Below are positions 35,547 through 46,175 of a stretch of 64,000 nucleotides of DNA, piece by piece. Position 1 is the first letter of the stretch. Every line of letters begins with the position of its first letter. The position numbers were made by a program, and so were the translations under genes. Under the pieces are notes generated by a model, which saw nothing but the letters and a program-made list of their open reading frames with translations, was not told where the DNA came from and searched no databases. This stretch comes from Myrmaecium sp. VS I D KN 1 (taxonomy: Eukaryota > Ascomycota > Dothideomycetes > Valsariales > Valsariaceae): contig JADQAV010000024.1 of the NCBI GenBank assembly GCA_019775845.1, positions 264,117-328,116 on the forward strand, given 5' to 3'.

Positions 35547-36649
35547 ATGAAGAACAGAGAGATGTGTATATCCCGACCGCACTACTACCGCCGCTCTCCA
35601 TCCAACTGCCACGATGTCGTCAGGATCCTCCTCTTCACATATTTTACCTCCTGGGCCTTTGCTCACCCAGCAGCTCCGACCTCGACCACCAAGACCACTA
35701 AAACCAGCACGACTGCAACGGCCGCAAGAACATCACGCACAACCACTCGTACCTCACACACCACGAAAACCGACACGGCCGCCCACACGACCCGACAGAC
35801 CACCACCACTCGACCTGAGGCACGCACGAACATAGCTTCCTCCGCCCGAATCCTCACACCAGATCTCTCCTCCATCACCGACACCGATGGCGCCACCGTT
35901 CTCCAGATCCCGACCTCCATTCTCCTCGCCTCCACCCCGCCAGGCGGCCTCGTCATTCCTTCCGTCGCTGCCTACACACATTCTTCCACTCCCTCCGTGA
36001 GAGGTAAGACCTCCGGCAACGGCGCCATCATCGGCGGTGTCATCGTTGGCGTCGTCGCACTCCTGGTCGCCATTGGCCTTGGGATCTGGTGCTGCCTCTC
36101 GCGCAAAAGAAAGCGGCAGCTCCGCGCCGCCCAAGCCATCGAGCGCAGTCGTCGAGCGGCCGACCGCCAGCTAGCGGCTTCACGGCCAGCTCCACCTCGT
36201 CCCCCACGCCAGGAAGACCAGCCGGCGGCGCCATTCTCGGAGAAGCCGATCGATGCCCGCTCCCTCGCCAGCTCCGGCCTCGAAGTCCCCGCATTCCGCT
36301 TCCCCCGGCCCCCACGGACCCCGACGCACGCCGGAAGCGAACCAGGCCGCGGGAGCCGCTTCACGGCTCTCCCCTGGCACGACGGCGACGACGACTACGA
36401 CTACGATTACGACGACGGCGACCTCTCCTCCGCCGCCCCCACCCCGGGCAGCCGCAGCCGCAACCGCGGCCGCAGCGCGAGTCGCTCCCGCTCCTGCTCT
36501 CGTTCCCGCCCGGGGGGCCGCCGCGCCCCCAGCGTGTCGGGCAGCACATGCACCCCGCCACCACCGCTGGCGCTGCGGCCAGAACGCGACGACATCAGCC
36601 TCGGCCCCAGCCTCTCCCAACACTCCACCCCAGAATCCGGGCAGTGGAT

Positions 36650-36682
<33 letters not shown>

Positions 36683-37406
36683 ACCCGCACGACCCTCGCA
36701 CGGCCGAGCCAACATCGCGCCATTCGCCCGCCGCCTCCCGCTCAGCCCGACGGCATGGGGCGCCGAGGACGCTCACCACCGCGGCGACAGCGGCAGCGGG
36801 GGGAGCACCATCACGACCCGGTACCTGGAAGTCCCCGCCCGCGTGGCAACCGCGGGACGACGCGACCCCCGCAGCCCGAGCGAGACCTCCGACGCCGAGG
36901 GCGAGGGCGAGGAGATCGGCGTCACCCTCCTCCTCAGCCCGCGCACCTGGGCCGAGGCCTATTCGCCTAGCCTCCACCACGACGGCGGTGGCGACGGCAG
37001 CGGCAGCGGCAGTGGTAGCGGCAGCGGCAGTGGGAGGGGCAGTGCGAGCAGCTTCCCCGCTATGCCCGTGCAGCAGCGGTTGCAGGCGCGACATGCTGGG
37101 GATGTGCGGCTTGGCTACGCGGGTCTGGAGAGCGGGGACGGGCACTCGCGGGTTGGTAGTGTGGGGGTGGTGCCGTTGTGGGATGAGGAGGGGGAGGAGG
37201 ACGACGGTGAGGAGGCGGGTCTGCGGCGTGGCAGTGGGGCTGGATCGCCTGGGTTTGCTGGAGTGCCGTGGAGGAGAGGAAGGGGTAGTGTGGGCGAGAA
37301 TATTCAGCATAGCCAGCAACCGTGGATGCTGCAGAGCTTGAATGGGAGCCGGACGAACTTGCTTGCGCCGTCGCCGTTGGGGAGGAGGGGGAGTAGTGGG
37401 GGTTGA
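35547..37406 (+). CDS. Single-pass Ser/Thr-rich membrane protein (mid2/SKG6-like layout)
   Basis: Single exon, 619 residues from ATG 35547 (614 from ATG 35562). The order is: a hydrophobic signal (VRILLFTYFTSWAFA) with probable cleavage before HPAAP; a Thr/Ser/Lys-rich, glycosylation-type outer segment of about 110 residues; one transmembrane helix near 158-182 (GAIIGGVIVGVVALLVAIGLGIWCC); a basic stop-transfer RKRKRQLR; then a long cytoplasmic tail of low complexity. The tail has Asp/Tyr repeats (DDDYDYDYDD), an Arg-Ser segment, a poly-Gly run coded by GGC repeats near 36650-36680, and SGSGSG repeats. This is the layout of fungal wall-stress or polarity sensors, but no WSC cysteine domain is present. 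A sensor function is inference only. Confidence 0.75.
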
Positions 37407-38367
37407 GAGGGCTGGGTGTTTTCGGGGGTCGTCTTACTTATTTTTTGCTTTCCTCGCTTTGCTGTGAGGCTGTTTGGGTTGGCATGGCTTCGGTTGGCGT
37501 GACGGTTGTGATGCACTTAGCGCATGTGTTTGGGAGGGCAGGGACAGTGTAGTCTGTAGAACAACCCCCTCCTTCGAGCATAGAGATGAGAGGCCTCGAG
37601 GCGGAAGCGCGGAGAGGACCATATCGTGGGCGCGGGAGCCACGCACGGGAAGTTGCGATGGCAGATGAAAAGGCAAAAGGGAGGGCAGGGTCTGAAGGGA
37701 AGGGAAAAGAAAGAGGGTTGTTGGTGTGCAAGGGTGGGCACATCACACGTCACACGTCAACACGAAAGCGCGCCTCGATTCCAGCACAGGGATGGAGGAA
37801 AGCCACGGGGAAAGGGAGGAGAGGAAAAGATGGTCACATCATTCAGGACGATTGGGTGCGAGACAAAGTATTACAAGAACAAGTTATCCTCAACGTTGTA
37901 CAGAACCTGCGACGTCGTAATTCGAATTGGAAGGAAGGAAGGAAGGATGAGAAAACAAGCCGGAGGTACCTAGGGGAAAACACATCGGGACAAGGAGGAA
38001 AGTGATCCGGCGGATATCTATGTAGAAGACAACGGCAGAAGAGGATGAAGAAGAAGAGCAACAACAAAGAGCATTAGTGATGATGACAGTGAAGAAAGGC
38101 AAGGGGAAGGGAAATGGGCCCATGCACTTGAACGTCTTCATGCCCGTCCGTTTTTCTTTTGTGGTCATGGTCCCGTCATTGTCCGCCGTCCAGCGCGCCA
38201 TATCCGACACGGTAATACAGGTAAACGAGCAACACGCGAGGCAATACAAAAGGGAGAGTCGCGGGGCGTGGAAGTGACGGATTTTGCGATCAAGACAGGT
38301 TCGCTGGCCCTGCCGACAGAAGAAATCGAGAGGAGAAAAGAAGATCGAGCCGGGTACGCTGTCCGCA
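37407..38367. other. Intergenic region between convergent genes
   Basis: The 3' flanks of the membrane protein and the DnaJ gene. It is A/G-rich on the plus strand (GGAAGGAAGGAAGGA near 37929). No gene seen. Confidence 0.5.
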
Positions 38368-40196
38368 TCACGCGCTCGTGCTGGCCCGGTGGCCCGGCGA
38401 GTGTTCCTTGCTCTTCTCCTTCTTGTGCTCCTTCTTCTTCTTCTTGTCCTCCTTGTGCTCCTTCTTCGCGGCGGCCTCGGCCATGAGCTGCTCGAAGGCC
38501 ATGAAGTCGCCTTCTTCCGAGGGGTCGCGTTCGGCCTGGGCAAGGTCATCCGTGTCAGCGGCCGGTCAATTGCTGGGGCTGGGAATAGGGAATCGTAAGC
38601 GCAACAAAAACATACCTTGCCGCAAATCTCTCCGACGATCTGCATCGCCTTGGCCCGCTCGATGCGCTTCTCCAACGGCACCGACTTGTCGTGCAGCACC
38701 TTGTCGCAGACGTCCCGCAGCACGCTCTGGATCTCGAACTTGGAGCCCCGCCACGCGGCGGCCAGGATCTTGCCCGTCACCTTCTTCTCGTACTCGGCCT
38801 TCTTCTCGTCCGTCCACTCCTCACCGCCCTTCTCCTCCAGCTTCGCCATCTCCTCCAGCGTCACCTGCGCGTCGATGGCGGAGCTGATGGTGTTCCAGGT
38901 CTCCTTGGCCAGGTTGCCCTTGTCCTTGAGCCGGCTGAAGAAGCCGGAGATGCCGAGGAACTTCTGCGACTTCAGGAAGGAGGTCGCCTTCGTGAGGTAG
39001 GTGTACCCGATCGCGTGCAGGATCTCGAGGCCGAACGACTCCATCTTCAGGTTCTCGACCTCCATCCTGATCTTCGCGCGGAACGCCTCCTCCGCTTCCT
39101 TCGGGTGGCTCTTGTCCGCTTCGGTCAGCACGGAGAGCCGGTTGATCAGGTTTTCGGAGAGCTTGGCCACGCGCTCCTCGCGGATTCGTTGGCGCTCCTG
39201 CTCGTAGGCCAAGAGCTCCTCCTTCTGCTCCTTCGTGATCTTCTGTTTCTTCTCCTTGGCGCGCAACTCCTTCTCCGCCTCGCTCATGCCGGCAGCTTCC
39301 ATGCGCGCCTCCTCCTCGGACTTATCCATGATAGCAGGACGGATGGGTATGCCTCGGGTCCGAGGTGTGCTGGTGCCGGACGAGGTTCCAGCTTGTGGCG
39401 TAGAGGTGCCGCTCTCCGTCTTCTCCTCGCTGACTGTGGGTTGAGGTGCAGCGGCAGGTTCAGCTGGCTTTTCTTCGGTAGTAGCAGTGCCTGTGGTAGT
39501 GTCGGCACTGGTGGTGGCGGCATGATCCGTACTGGCCTCTGCTGCTGCCTGCGCCTCGGCTGCTGCAGCTTCCTCCTCTTCTTTCATCGTAATGTCCATT
39601 GTGCGCGTCAAATCCTTCATGAGTGAGATCTCGCCGATCCTAAGGATGCTGTCAACGGGAGCCCCGCAAGTGAATGAACGTGCCTTACCAGTCCTTGAAA
39701 GCTTCTCCACCAAAAATCATGGCGAAGAACTCCGCGGGATCCTCTGCGTAACCAAGACGTCAGTATCCGACCCTCTTTACAGCACGTATGTTCCCTTACC
39801 GAAGCCCGAGTGAGGGACAGCTCCCTCCTTCCCAAACTCATCGTACTGTTTGCGCAGCGTCTCATCGCTCAGGACCTGATATGCTTCTCCAATCTGTCGT
39901 TCTCAAAAGTCAGCCAGAGAGTCGCGCCGGAGGCGGTGGTGGTGGTGGTAGGCCGTGTGCGGGGTTGGTTATCGTACCGCTTGAAACTTCTCGTGGGCGG
40001 TCTCGTCGCCAGGGTTCTTGTCTGGAGAGCAGCAGGATTAACAGATGCGGAGCTCAGAGGAGGATGTTTCTTCTTGCATACCGGGGTGCAGTTTGATTGC
40101 CAGTTTACGGTAGGCCTTCTTGATTTCGAGAGCGGAGGCGTCCGGCGACACGCCGAGGGCGTCGTAATAGGCCGTGTCCGCGACCTTCTTGGGCAT
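38368..40196 (-). CDS. DnaJ/Hsp40 chaperone with DnaJ-X domain (Caj1-like)
   Basis: Six minus-strand exons, 40196-40082, 40021-39978, 39893-39800, 39743-39689, 39639-38616 and 38535-38368, give 499 residues. The J domain spans residues 1-75 ([20 protein letters not shown]) with the HPD triad at 37-39, which stimulates Hsp70 ATPase. A GF-like piece is missing; instead [19 protein letters not shown] leads into an acidic/Ala/Thr-rich linker. The DnaJ-X region (about 215-430) includes [15 protein letters not shown], and the [11 protein letters not shown] and GEICGK segments. The last exon adds [16 protein letters not shown] and a very basic tail ([17 protein letters not shown]). The layout matches fungal Caj1/Djp1-type cochaperones (cytosolic, peroxisome- or membrane-linked). 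Introns are 49-84 nt. Confidence 0.94.
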
Positions 40197-40980
40197 GGTG
40201 GACGGCGGGGAGGGCAGAATGAATGGGTATCAAAGAATACTGGATGACGGCGCGGGGGTTGTGTGAGCGGAAGAGCGATGCAGGTAAACAGAGGTGAGGC
40301 GGGTCAGAGGGGCCGTTCAGGTTGTTGTGCACAGTGCAGGGCTGTAGGGCTGTCCATGCGGGTCGCGATTATTTTGCAGAGCTCCGACCGAGCCGTTGGA
40401 TGACATCAACCGGCTGGACGCTGGGCACTTGGCATCGTCCCTCTCATTCACATCTGTGACTGTACCTCAAAAATACTCAACCTCCACCACATAATTTACC
40501 ATTTGGTCTACGCACCCATATACATCGTGGATGCCTGGGCGAAGATCATCTCCAGCTTAACTACGAGGTACTCCGGCCCATCAGCGAGTAACCTCTCCGG
40601 TCCCACTTCACTGACCAACTGTGAAGAAGATGACGATGATGATGACTTGGGTGTGCCGTCGCTGTGAATGAAACCAACCACTCTCACTCGGACCGCCCCA
40701 ACATTACAATTCCTACGATTCGATTCACATTCACATGCAACAGCGTACGATACGTGAAACACTCTCGTTATCTAAGTTGGCCCTGCCCTGCAGGCAGCCT
40801 GACTTGTCACCTTCAGTTCTTCCGCTTCACAAAACTGTCGCCGTTCCATTCAAGTTCCCTTCAACATCCCCAGCGCCCTCGATTTTCGTTCGCCTAATTT
40901 ATTCCCCTTTCTCTCCTTCGCCCCTTTGCTCTCAGTTTCTCCACTGATCCCCAGACTCGACTACGGCCATAATCGCGCTC
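40197..40980. promoter_or_regulatory. Divergent promoter region, DnaJ / 2EXR gene
   Basis: 784 bp between opposite-strand start codons. The half nearer the 2EXR gene is C/T-rich. No TATA box recognised. Confidence 0.5.
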
Positions 40981-42633
40981 ATGGCGCAACCACCACCTCT
41001 CTTTCCTGGACTTCTTTCGTCGTCCAATCCAGCTACTCTATTGCAGCCTCCGGCCGATGCAACTGGGTCAGCGCAGACCACGTCTAATCCACCCCAGGTT
41101 CTCTATACGACTCCCACGACACACGCTGTCCATCCTATGTTCGCGCATCTGTCCACATCTTCGAACCCTGTAACCCAGCCCAATGCGCATTGGTTGTTCT
41201 CTACGATGAACTCATCGTTGACTGCGGCCCTTCAGCAGCCGCCTTCCAACTTTCCTATGTCGGGATACTCCAATGGACCCCATAGCTCAAGCACCTTGCC
41301 GGCGGCCACTTGGTCAGGCAGCCTGGTCCTCCTGCCCGGTGAGCTGCGGAACAAGATTTATCGCTACCTGTTCGTGAAGCAGCCTCGGATTCGGCCGATC
41401 ACGCGCATTGACGGCATTGCCTTGCTCGCAACATGTCGACTTGTGCATCGGGAAGCGAGCTCAATACTGTACAGTGAGAATGAATTCGAACTCTCCATGA
41501 CAGTCGACTCAACCGCGCCTCGCCTTGAAGTCCATGACGTTCGAAGCGTTTGGCCTCCGAAGAGATATCATCATCTCATCAATTCTTTCGCCCTGGAGGT
41601 TTCGTTTCGTTGTTCCCGCATTTGGCGCGACCGTCTGCCTCAGGTATTCCATGATCAGCTCCGAGACTTTCGCAAACTGTACGACAAGTTATGGTCTGAA
41701 GGGCCCCAGGTGATCCTGCCTCCGCCCTTCTACACAATGAACTCCTACAACCCGCCGCGACACGTGCCCCCCTCCCTTCCTTTTACCAAAATAACCCTGT
41801 CGATCTTAAACATGCCGACTCTTCCCTTTTCAGTCGGTTGCTCCCAGCTGGATTTCTTCAAACCTCTGGCCCGAGATAGTGGAATTGTCGTCGAATGTCT
41901 GCCGCAGGAGTTCTCGACTTACCTCGAATTCTTCGTGTTGCGCCTCCTACCTTTGCCTTTGCCTGGCCTTCATGTCGCTAATGCTCTGCAGGAGGCTAAC
42001 ACAGAGCTCTACGTGGAGCTGGACAGGCAGCCGCTTGATCACCTCGCTGCCATTCTTGCGCCAAGGACGTGCACTAGGTCGACACACCGCGCTTTTGACC
42101 CCAAGGAAGCTAGAAAAAACAAGGCGAAGCTCATGAAGCTTTACAGCAAGGCCGAAATCATTGAGGCGCTTCTAGAAGACAATACCCTTCGTGTATCCGT
42201 TTCTTTCTGGGATCCCGAACTCCTCGACCAGCTAATCTTTTCCAACTGCCGTATCTTGAATCGCTACTGGGATCTGATCGACGAGGCGACGGCCAAGGAT
42301 GATGCAGCGGAGACGCAAGTCCTCAGGATACGCATCCAGGAGAAGGACTTGGCGGCCGCGCGCAATCAGCTGAGGGAGAAAGATGCGGACCTGGAGAAGA
42401 GGTACAAAGAGATTATTTGGCTCCGACAGCGGGTCAAGGACTCCGACCCGAGGTGCATCAGGACGCTCTTAGACGAGCGTGAACGAGAGATCGAGAAACT
42501 TCGGGCGATGCTTGCCGACCGGGAGGAAGAGATCCAAGTGCAGAAAGGTAGGGTCAAGCTCTACGAAGAGCTGATGGAGGAACAGCAGCAGGACATCGGA
42601 CGAGCTGCGAGCCGTGGGTGCAGTGCCTTGTAA
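40981..42633 (+). CDS. 2EXR/F-box-like protein with C-terminal coiled coil
   Basis: Single exon, 550 residues. A Ser/Pro/Thr-rich, disordered N-terminus (1-110) is followed by an F-box-like 2EXR segment (about 112-175): LVLLPGELRNKIYRYLF, IDGIALLATCRLVHREASSIL and YSENEFEL. This is a pattern common to a large, poorly characterised family of fungal proteins. Residues ~435-545 form a long coiled coil (IQEKDLAAARNQLREKD, then EREIEKLRAMLADREEEI and ELMEEQQQDIG). No catalytic motif is visible. The F-box resemblance suggests a substrate adaptor, but a Skp1 link is not shown. Confidence 0.82.
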   Translation: MAQPPPLFPGLLSSSNPATLLQPPADATGSAQTTSNPPQVLYTTPTTHAVHPMFAHLSTSSNPVTQPNAHWLFSTMNSSLTAALQQPPSNFPMSGYSNGPHSSSTLPAATWSGSLVLLPGELRNKIYRYLFVKQPRIRPITRIDGIALLATCRLVHREASSILYSENEFELSMTVDSTAPRLEVHDVRSVWPPKRYHHLINSFALEVSFRCSRIWRDRLPQVFHDQLRDFRKLYDKLWSEGPQVILPPPFYTMNSYNPPRHVPPSLPFTKITLSILNMPTLPFSVGCSQLDFFKPLARDSGIVVECLPQEFSTYLEFFVLRLLPLPLPGLHVANALQEANTELYVELDRQPLDHLAAILAPRTCTRSTHRAFDPKEARKNKAKLMKLYSKAEIIEALLEDNTLRVSVSFWDPELLDQLIFSNCRILNRYWDLIDEATAKDDAAETQVLRIRIQEKDLAAARNQLREKDADLEKRYKEIIWLRQRVKDSDPRCIRTLLDEREREIEKLRAMLADREEEIQVQKGRVKLYEELMEEQQQDIGRAASRGCSAL

Positions 42634-42763
42634 GTGGCGACATTTTGGACATCGATGGCAAGAGTCGGGATGGAGCAGGTAGGTGGTGAATCTCTTGTTT
42701 CTTGAAGCCGATTCCCAGATAGCACGGAGAGAGAGGTAATTCAATTCCATTCACACGGTTCTT

Positions 42764-43045
42764 ATGGATCCCAAAATGCATCCAAGCTTCACTGTCCCGG
42801 AACGCCTCGACATTGTGCAAATGAAAACGATGCTACGTGACCTTGAAGACATGACCCATCGTGCTACTACGGAGAACGGAGACTTCCAAATTCCAACGGA
42901 GAATTCACTCCGCGTGAAACGGGTTTACCTCATGCTCGAATGGGTAAGGCACGCTCAGCGGTCGCAGAGCAGCAAATGGGAAGAATGGATTGGCGCAAAT
43001 AGTCAGGGTCCAAGGGTAACTCCAGACGGCGCTAAGCCCGAATGA
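42764..43045 (+). CDS. Short hypothetical protein
   Basis: A 93-residue open frame starting MDPKMHPSF, with a helix-like middle (LDIVQMKTMLRDLEDMTHRA; VKRVYLMLEWVRHAQRS). It lies 131 bp after the 2EXR gene on the same strand, and its C-terminus is polar. Codon composition looks protein-like, but there is no known domain, no splice evidence and no signal peptide. It could be a real small gene, a fragment of a duplicated gene, or chance. Confidence 0.35.
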   Translation: MDPKMHPSFTVPERLDIVQMKTMLRDLEDMTHRATTENGDFQIPTENSLRVKRVYLMLEWVRHAQRSQSSKWEEWIGANSQGPRVTPDGAKPE

Positions 43046-43379
43046 AACGCGGAGAGACGGCGGTGGGCTTGAAATTATTTAGATTACTTACCTACTCCTA
43101 CTTACCGACCGGAATTCCCACCCTGCCCGCATCCTGACCACTTGGAACACCTCATGGGTGCGACCAAGGTATAAGATCCAGTCGAGCACTTCTTCCTTCG
43201 CTACCCTCAGTGCCTCCCCTTCCTCTGGACTTTCCCTTCTCCACCCGCTGTATCCTTCCCCGAAAGCCCGCAATTGTGCTCTGCCAGTGGACTGTCGACC
43301 TCCCCTTTCGTCGCCGCAACGTCCCCCGCAAAACACCAACTCCCTACTCCGCGTTTTCACAACCCTCCCGCCGTTCACC
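43046..43379. promoter_or_regulatory. erg9: Promoter and leader of squalene synthase
   Basis: A pyrimidine-rich leader runs up to the start (CCGTTCACCATG). No TATA box and no clear sterol-response element were recognised by eye. Confidence 0.45.
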
Positions 43380-45053
43380 ATGCCGAAGGCTTCAGACATC
43401 GTCTACTACATGTTCCACATGCAGGAACTGCGGAGCATCATCCAATGGTTAGTGTACAGTCGCGTTCTTCCAGCAACGTAGCCCGCGGTTTATCAGGCCA
43501 CCTCATCCCCTCGCTCATCTTTGCTGACCGCGAATGCTTCAACGCCGATAGGAAAACATGGCACACTCCGGTACACGAGCGCGATGAGTCGAAAGAGCCT
43601 CACTCCCTCCGGATGTGCTTCGTCTACCTCGACATGACGAGCCGTAGCTTCGCCGCCGTGATCAAGGAGCTGCACCCGGAGCTGCTGGTGCCGGTGTGCA
43701 TCTTCTACCTCGTGCTCCGCGGGCTCGACACCATCGAGGACGACATGACGCTTCCGCTGGAGAAAAAGGAACCCCTGCTCCGCAACTTCCAGGACGTGTT
43801 GGACAAGGATGGCTGGACATTCACGGAGAACGGACCGGACGAGAAAGACCGCGAGTTGCTGGTCAACTTCAACTACGTAATCGAGGAGTTCAAGAAGTTG
43901 AAGCCCGCGTACCGCGAGATCATTGTGGACATTACGAAGAAGATGGGCAATGGGATGGCGGATTATGCGAACAACGCGGAACACAACATCAACGGGGTTA
44001 ACACGATCAAGGATTACGAGCTGTACTGCCACTACGTGGCGGGGCTTGTCGGCGAGGGCTGCACGCGCCTGTTCGTTGAGAGCGGACTGGCGAACCCGGC
44101 GCTGCTTCAACGGCCCGAGCTGATGGAGTCGATGGGTCAGTTCCTGCAGCAGGTCAACATCATTCGGGATATCCGCGAGGATCTGGAGGATAAGCGCCGC
44201 TTTTGGCCTAAGGAGGTTTGGTCCAAGTATGTGGACCGCTTCGAGGAGCTGTGCGACCCGGCCAACAAGGAGAAGGCCATGCAGTGCAGTTCGGAAATGG
44301 TGCTCCTTGCGCTCAACCGCGCGGATGAGTGTTTGTTCTATCTGGCCGGCTTGAAGGAGCAGAGCGTGTTCAACTTCTGCGCCATCCCCCAGACCATGGC
44401 GATTGCCACGCTGGAGAAGTGCTTTCGAAACCCGGACCTCTTCCAGAAGAACGTCAAGATCACCAAGGGCGAGGCGTGCCGGCTGATGATGCAGTCGACG
44501 CAGAACCTCCAGCTGGTGTGCGACGCATTCCGCGAGTTCGCGCGCAAGATTCACCAGCGGAACGAGCCGACCGATCCGAACTTTTTGAAGATCAGCATTG
44601 CGTGTGGCAAGGTATGGCCGTTCTTATCACCCCTTGGCTTTCGTGCATGAACTGACCTTGTGCGCCTTGTGATCAGATCGAATCCTTCATCGAGTCCATC
44701 TTCCCCTCACAGAAGCCGCCGTCGGCACCGAAGAAGAAGACGGAGCTGGAGCTCAAGGAGGAGGAGGACTCTAGGCTGGACATGGTGTACATGCTCATCG
44801 CCGTTGTGGTGACGGTGATGGTGATCACCGGTGCCATGGTACGTTACCTTACCACTTTCTCTCTTCCTGTCTTTCCAGTCACCCTTGCTGACCAAGTTCC
44901 CTCAACCAGCTGGCGGTCGCGTGGTTCATGGGCGCGCGCTTCGACGTTGCGTGGGACCAGCTGAAGAAGGGCATCTTCAGCAAGACGGGCGCTGGCACGG
45001 AGTCGACGAGACAGATTGTGGAGCAGTACGACGCGGCGCGGAGGGAGTTGTAA
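43380..45053 (+). CDS. erg9: Squalene synthase (farnesyl-diphosphate farnesyltransferase)
   Basis: Joins two farnesyl diphosphates to presqualene diphosphate and reduces it to squalene, the first committed step of ergosterol synthesis at the ER membrane. Exons 43380-43447, 43552-44611, 44677-44838 and 44910-45053 give 477 residues, the usual family length. Signatures are: [19 protein letters not shown] at the N-terminus; the first Asp-rich motif DTIEDD at 82-87; [12 protein letters not shown]; the second Asp-rich motif in [18 protein letters not shown] (about 225-240); and [15 protein letters not shown] hydrophobic C-terminal anchor ([19 protein letters not shown]) is split by the last intron. 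The short first exon ends inside codon 23, and the 104-nt first intron removes in-frame junk. Confidence 0.97.
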
Positions 45054-45502
45054 TCTGTGTGCGTGTCGGTTGCGCTGCTGATATCCCGCGTAGAAAAAGG
45101 ATGGAATGTGTGCCGAGTCTGGCGGGCTTTGGTGATGATGAGATGCTGGACTTTTCTCTTTTCTTCTCTCTTCTGATTGTAATTTCTCTTCCTTGCGCTA
45201 CTACACAAGGGAGCTTCTTTGCTCGGTGGTTGAGGCAGGGATATGACGGATGATGGATGATGGATGTGAATGATGGGCTGATGGGCTGGTAAGTATATAC
45301 GATAACCCATGTATATGTAATGTTCAATGGCCGGGTTACTCTTTCCGATCACCCACACTCTCGTGCGCATCCATACCCCCGTGCTCCCTTCTAAGCAGTT
45401 GATGATGTACAGGAGGAGTACCGCACCTTTCAAGCGCTGGGAACAACCATTGTTGCCCCTTATTAACACCAAGGATTTTGATACGTTCATCAATCATCAC
45501 AT
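45054..45502. other. 3' flank of erg9 and tRNA upstream region
   Basis: No gene recognised. Short GATGGATGATG-type repeats occur near 45243-45285. Confidence 0.5.
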
Positions 45503-45603
45503 GGTGAGATGGCCGAGTTGGTTATGGCGCCAGGTTAAGGTTCACCTTAGCATCTGATATCCTGGTGGGGAAACCCGCGCGAGTTCGAGTCTCGTTCTCA
45601 TCA
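45503..45603 (+). tRNA. tRNA-Leu(AAG) with 19-nt intron
   Basis: The acceptor GGTGAGA (45503-45509) pairs with TCTCATC (45596-45602), discriminator A at 45603. The D arm carries GCCGAGTTGGTTATGGC. Anticodon stem CCAGG pairs with CCTGG at 45561-45565. The loop is TT-AAG-G, giving anticodon AAG at 45537-45539 and decoding CTN leucine codons after A-to-I editing. The intron 45541-45559 follows position 37, the canonical nuclear tRNA intron site. A long variable arm (TGGGG...CCCGC) is typical of class II leucine tRNAs. The T arm is GCGAG-TTCGAGT-CTCGT. Confidence 0.93.
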
Positions 45604-45606
45604 TCA

Positions 45607-45616
45607 TTTCTTTTTG
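45607..45616 (+). terminator. Pol III T-run terminator after tRNA-Leu
   Basis: TTTC followed by TTTTT begins within about 4-10 bases of the tRNA 3' end, as expected for RNA polymerase III termination. Confidence 0.6.
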
Positions 45617-46042
45617 CTTCTTATCCTCCTTCTCCTGTCGTCGCTTCCTACGTGCTCTTTCCGAGGGCTTGGGGAGAAGACATTTCTTTTTTTCTTTTCT
45701 TCTTACTCTTATGAATTCCGTGATTCGTCCTACTTTAGATGAAATCGCTCTGTTACCGCCGCTTCGTTTCATCGAGTTTCAGCGGGGTCGGGCTGCCTGA
45801 GGTGGGAAGCGAGCGCCAAGACGTGTCAAAACGGGCAAACGGGGTGGTTGCGCTTGCGGCTGGTGGGCTGCATCATTTTCTGTTGCCTGTCCATCCTCTC
45901 TCGCACTCGCCTCTTTCCTTCCCTCTCCTCCTCACCAACGCGTCCTGCTGCTGCTTCCTTCCTGGACATCCGCCAGCCTGTCACCTGCTCTCTTCAGTGC
46001 AACGCAAACACTTGCCGACCTTCCCTCCACCACATCCCACCG

Positions 46043-46073
<31 letters not shown>
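46043..46073 (+). repeat. CT microsatellite in the eIF4E leader
   Basis: Uninterrupted CT dinucleotides for roughly 28 bases, about 105 bp before the eIF4E ATG. Pyrimidine runs are common in fungal leaders of growth-related genes. Confidence 0.85.
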
Positions 46074-46175
46074 TCATCCACCGCATCTCCTCTTCGCATA
46101 GCCGCACCACCTACCACCCCACGTCCGCCGACATTTCTTGAGTCACGACCGCTCGTAGACATCGCCGCCGACACC

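Larger units (their letters stand above)
45604..46175. promoter_or_regulatory. tRNA 3' flank and eIF4E promoter/leader
   Basis: The tRNA is followed at once by T-rich sequence (TTTCTTTTTGC near 45607), a good Pol III terminator. The rest is the eIF4E promoter, with a pure CT microsatellite at about 46043-46073 in the probable 5' leader. Confidence 0.6.

Noticed and set aside
36180-37319. Long Ala/Arg-rich frames on both strands opposite the membrane protein
   Set aside because: Mirror frames of GGC/GAC repeats without domain content.
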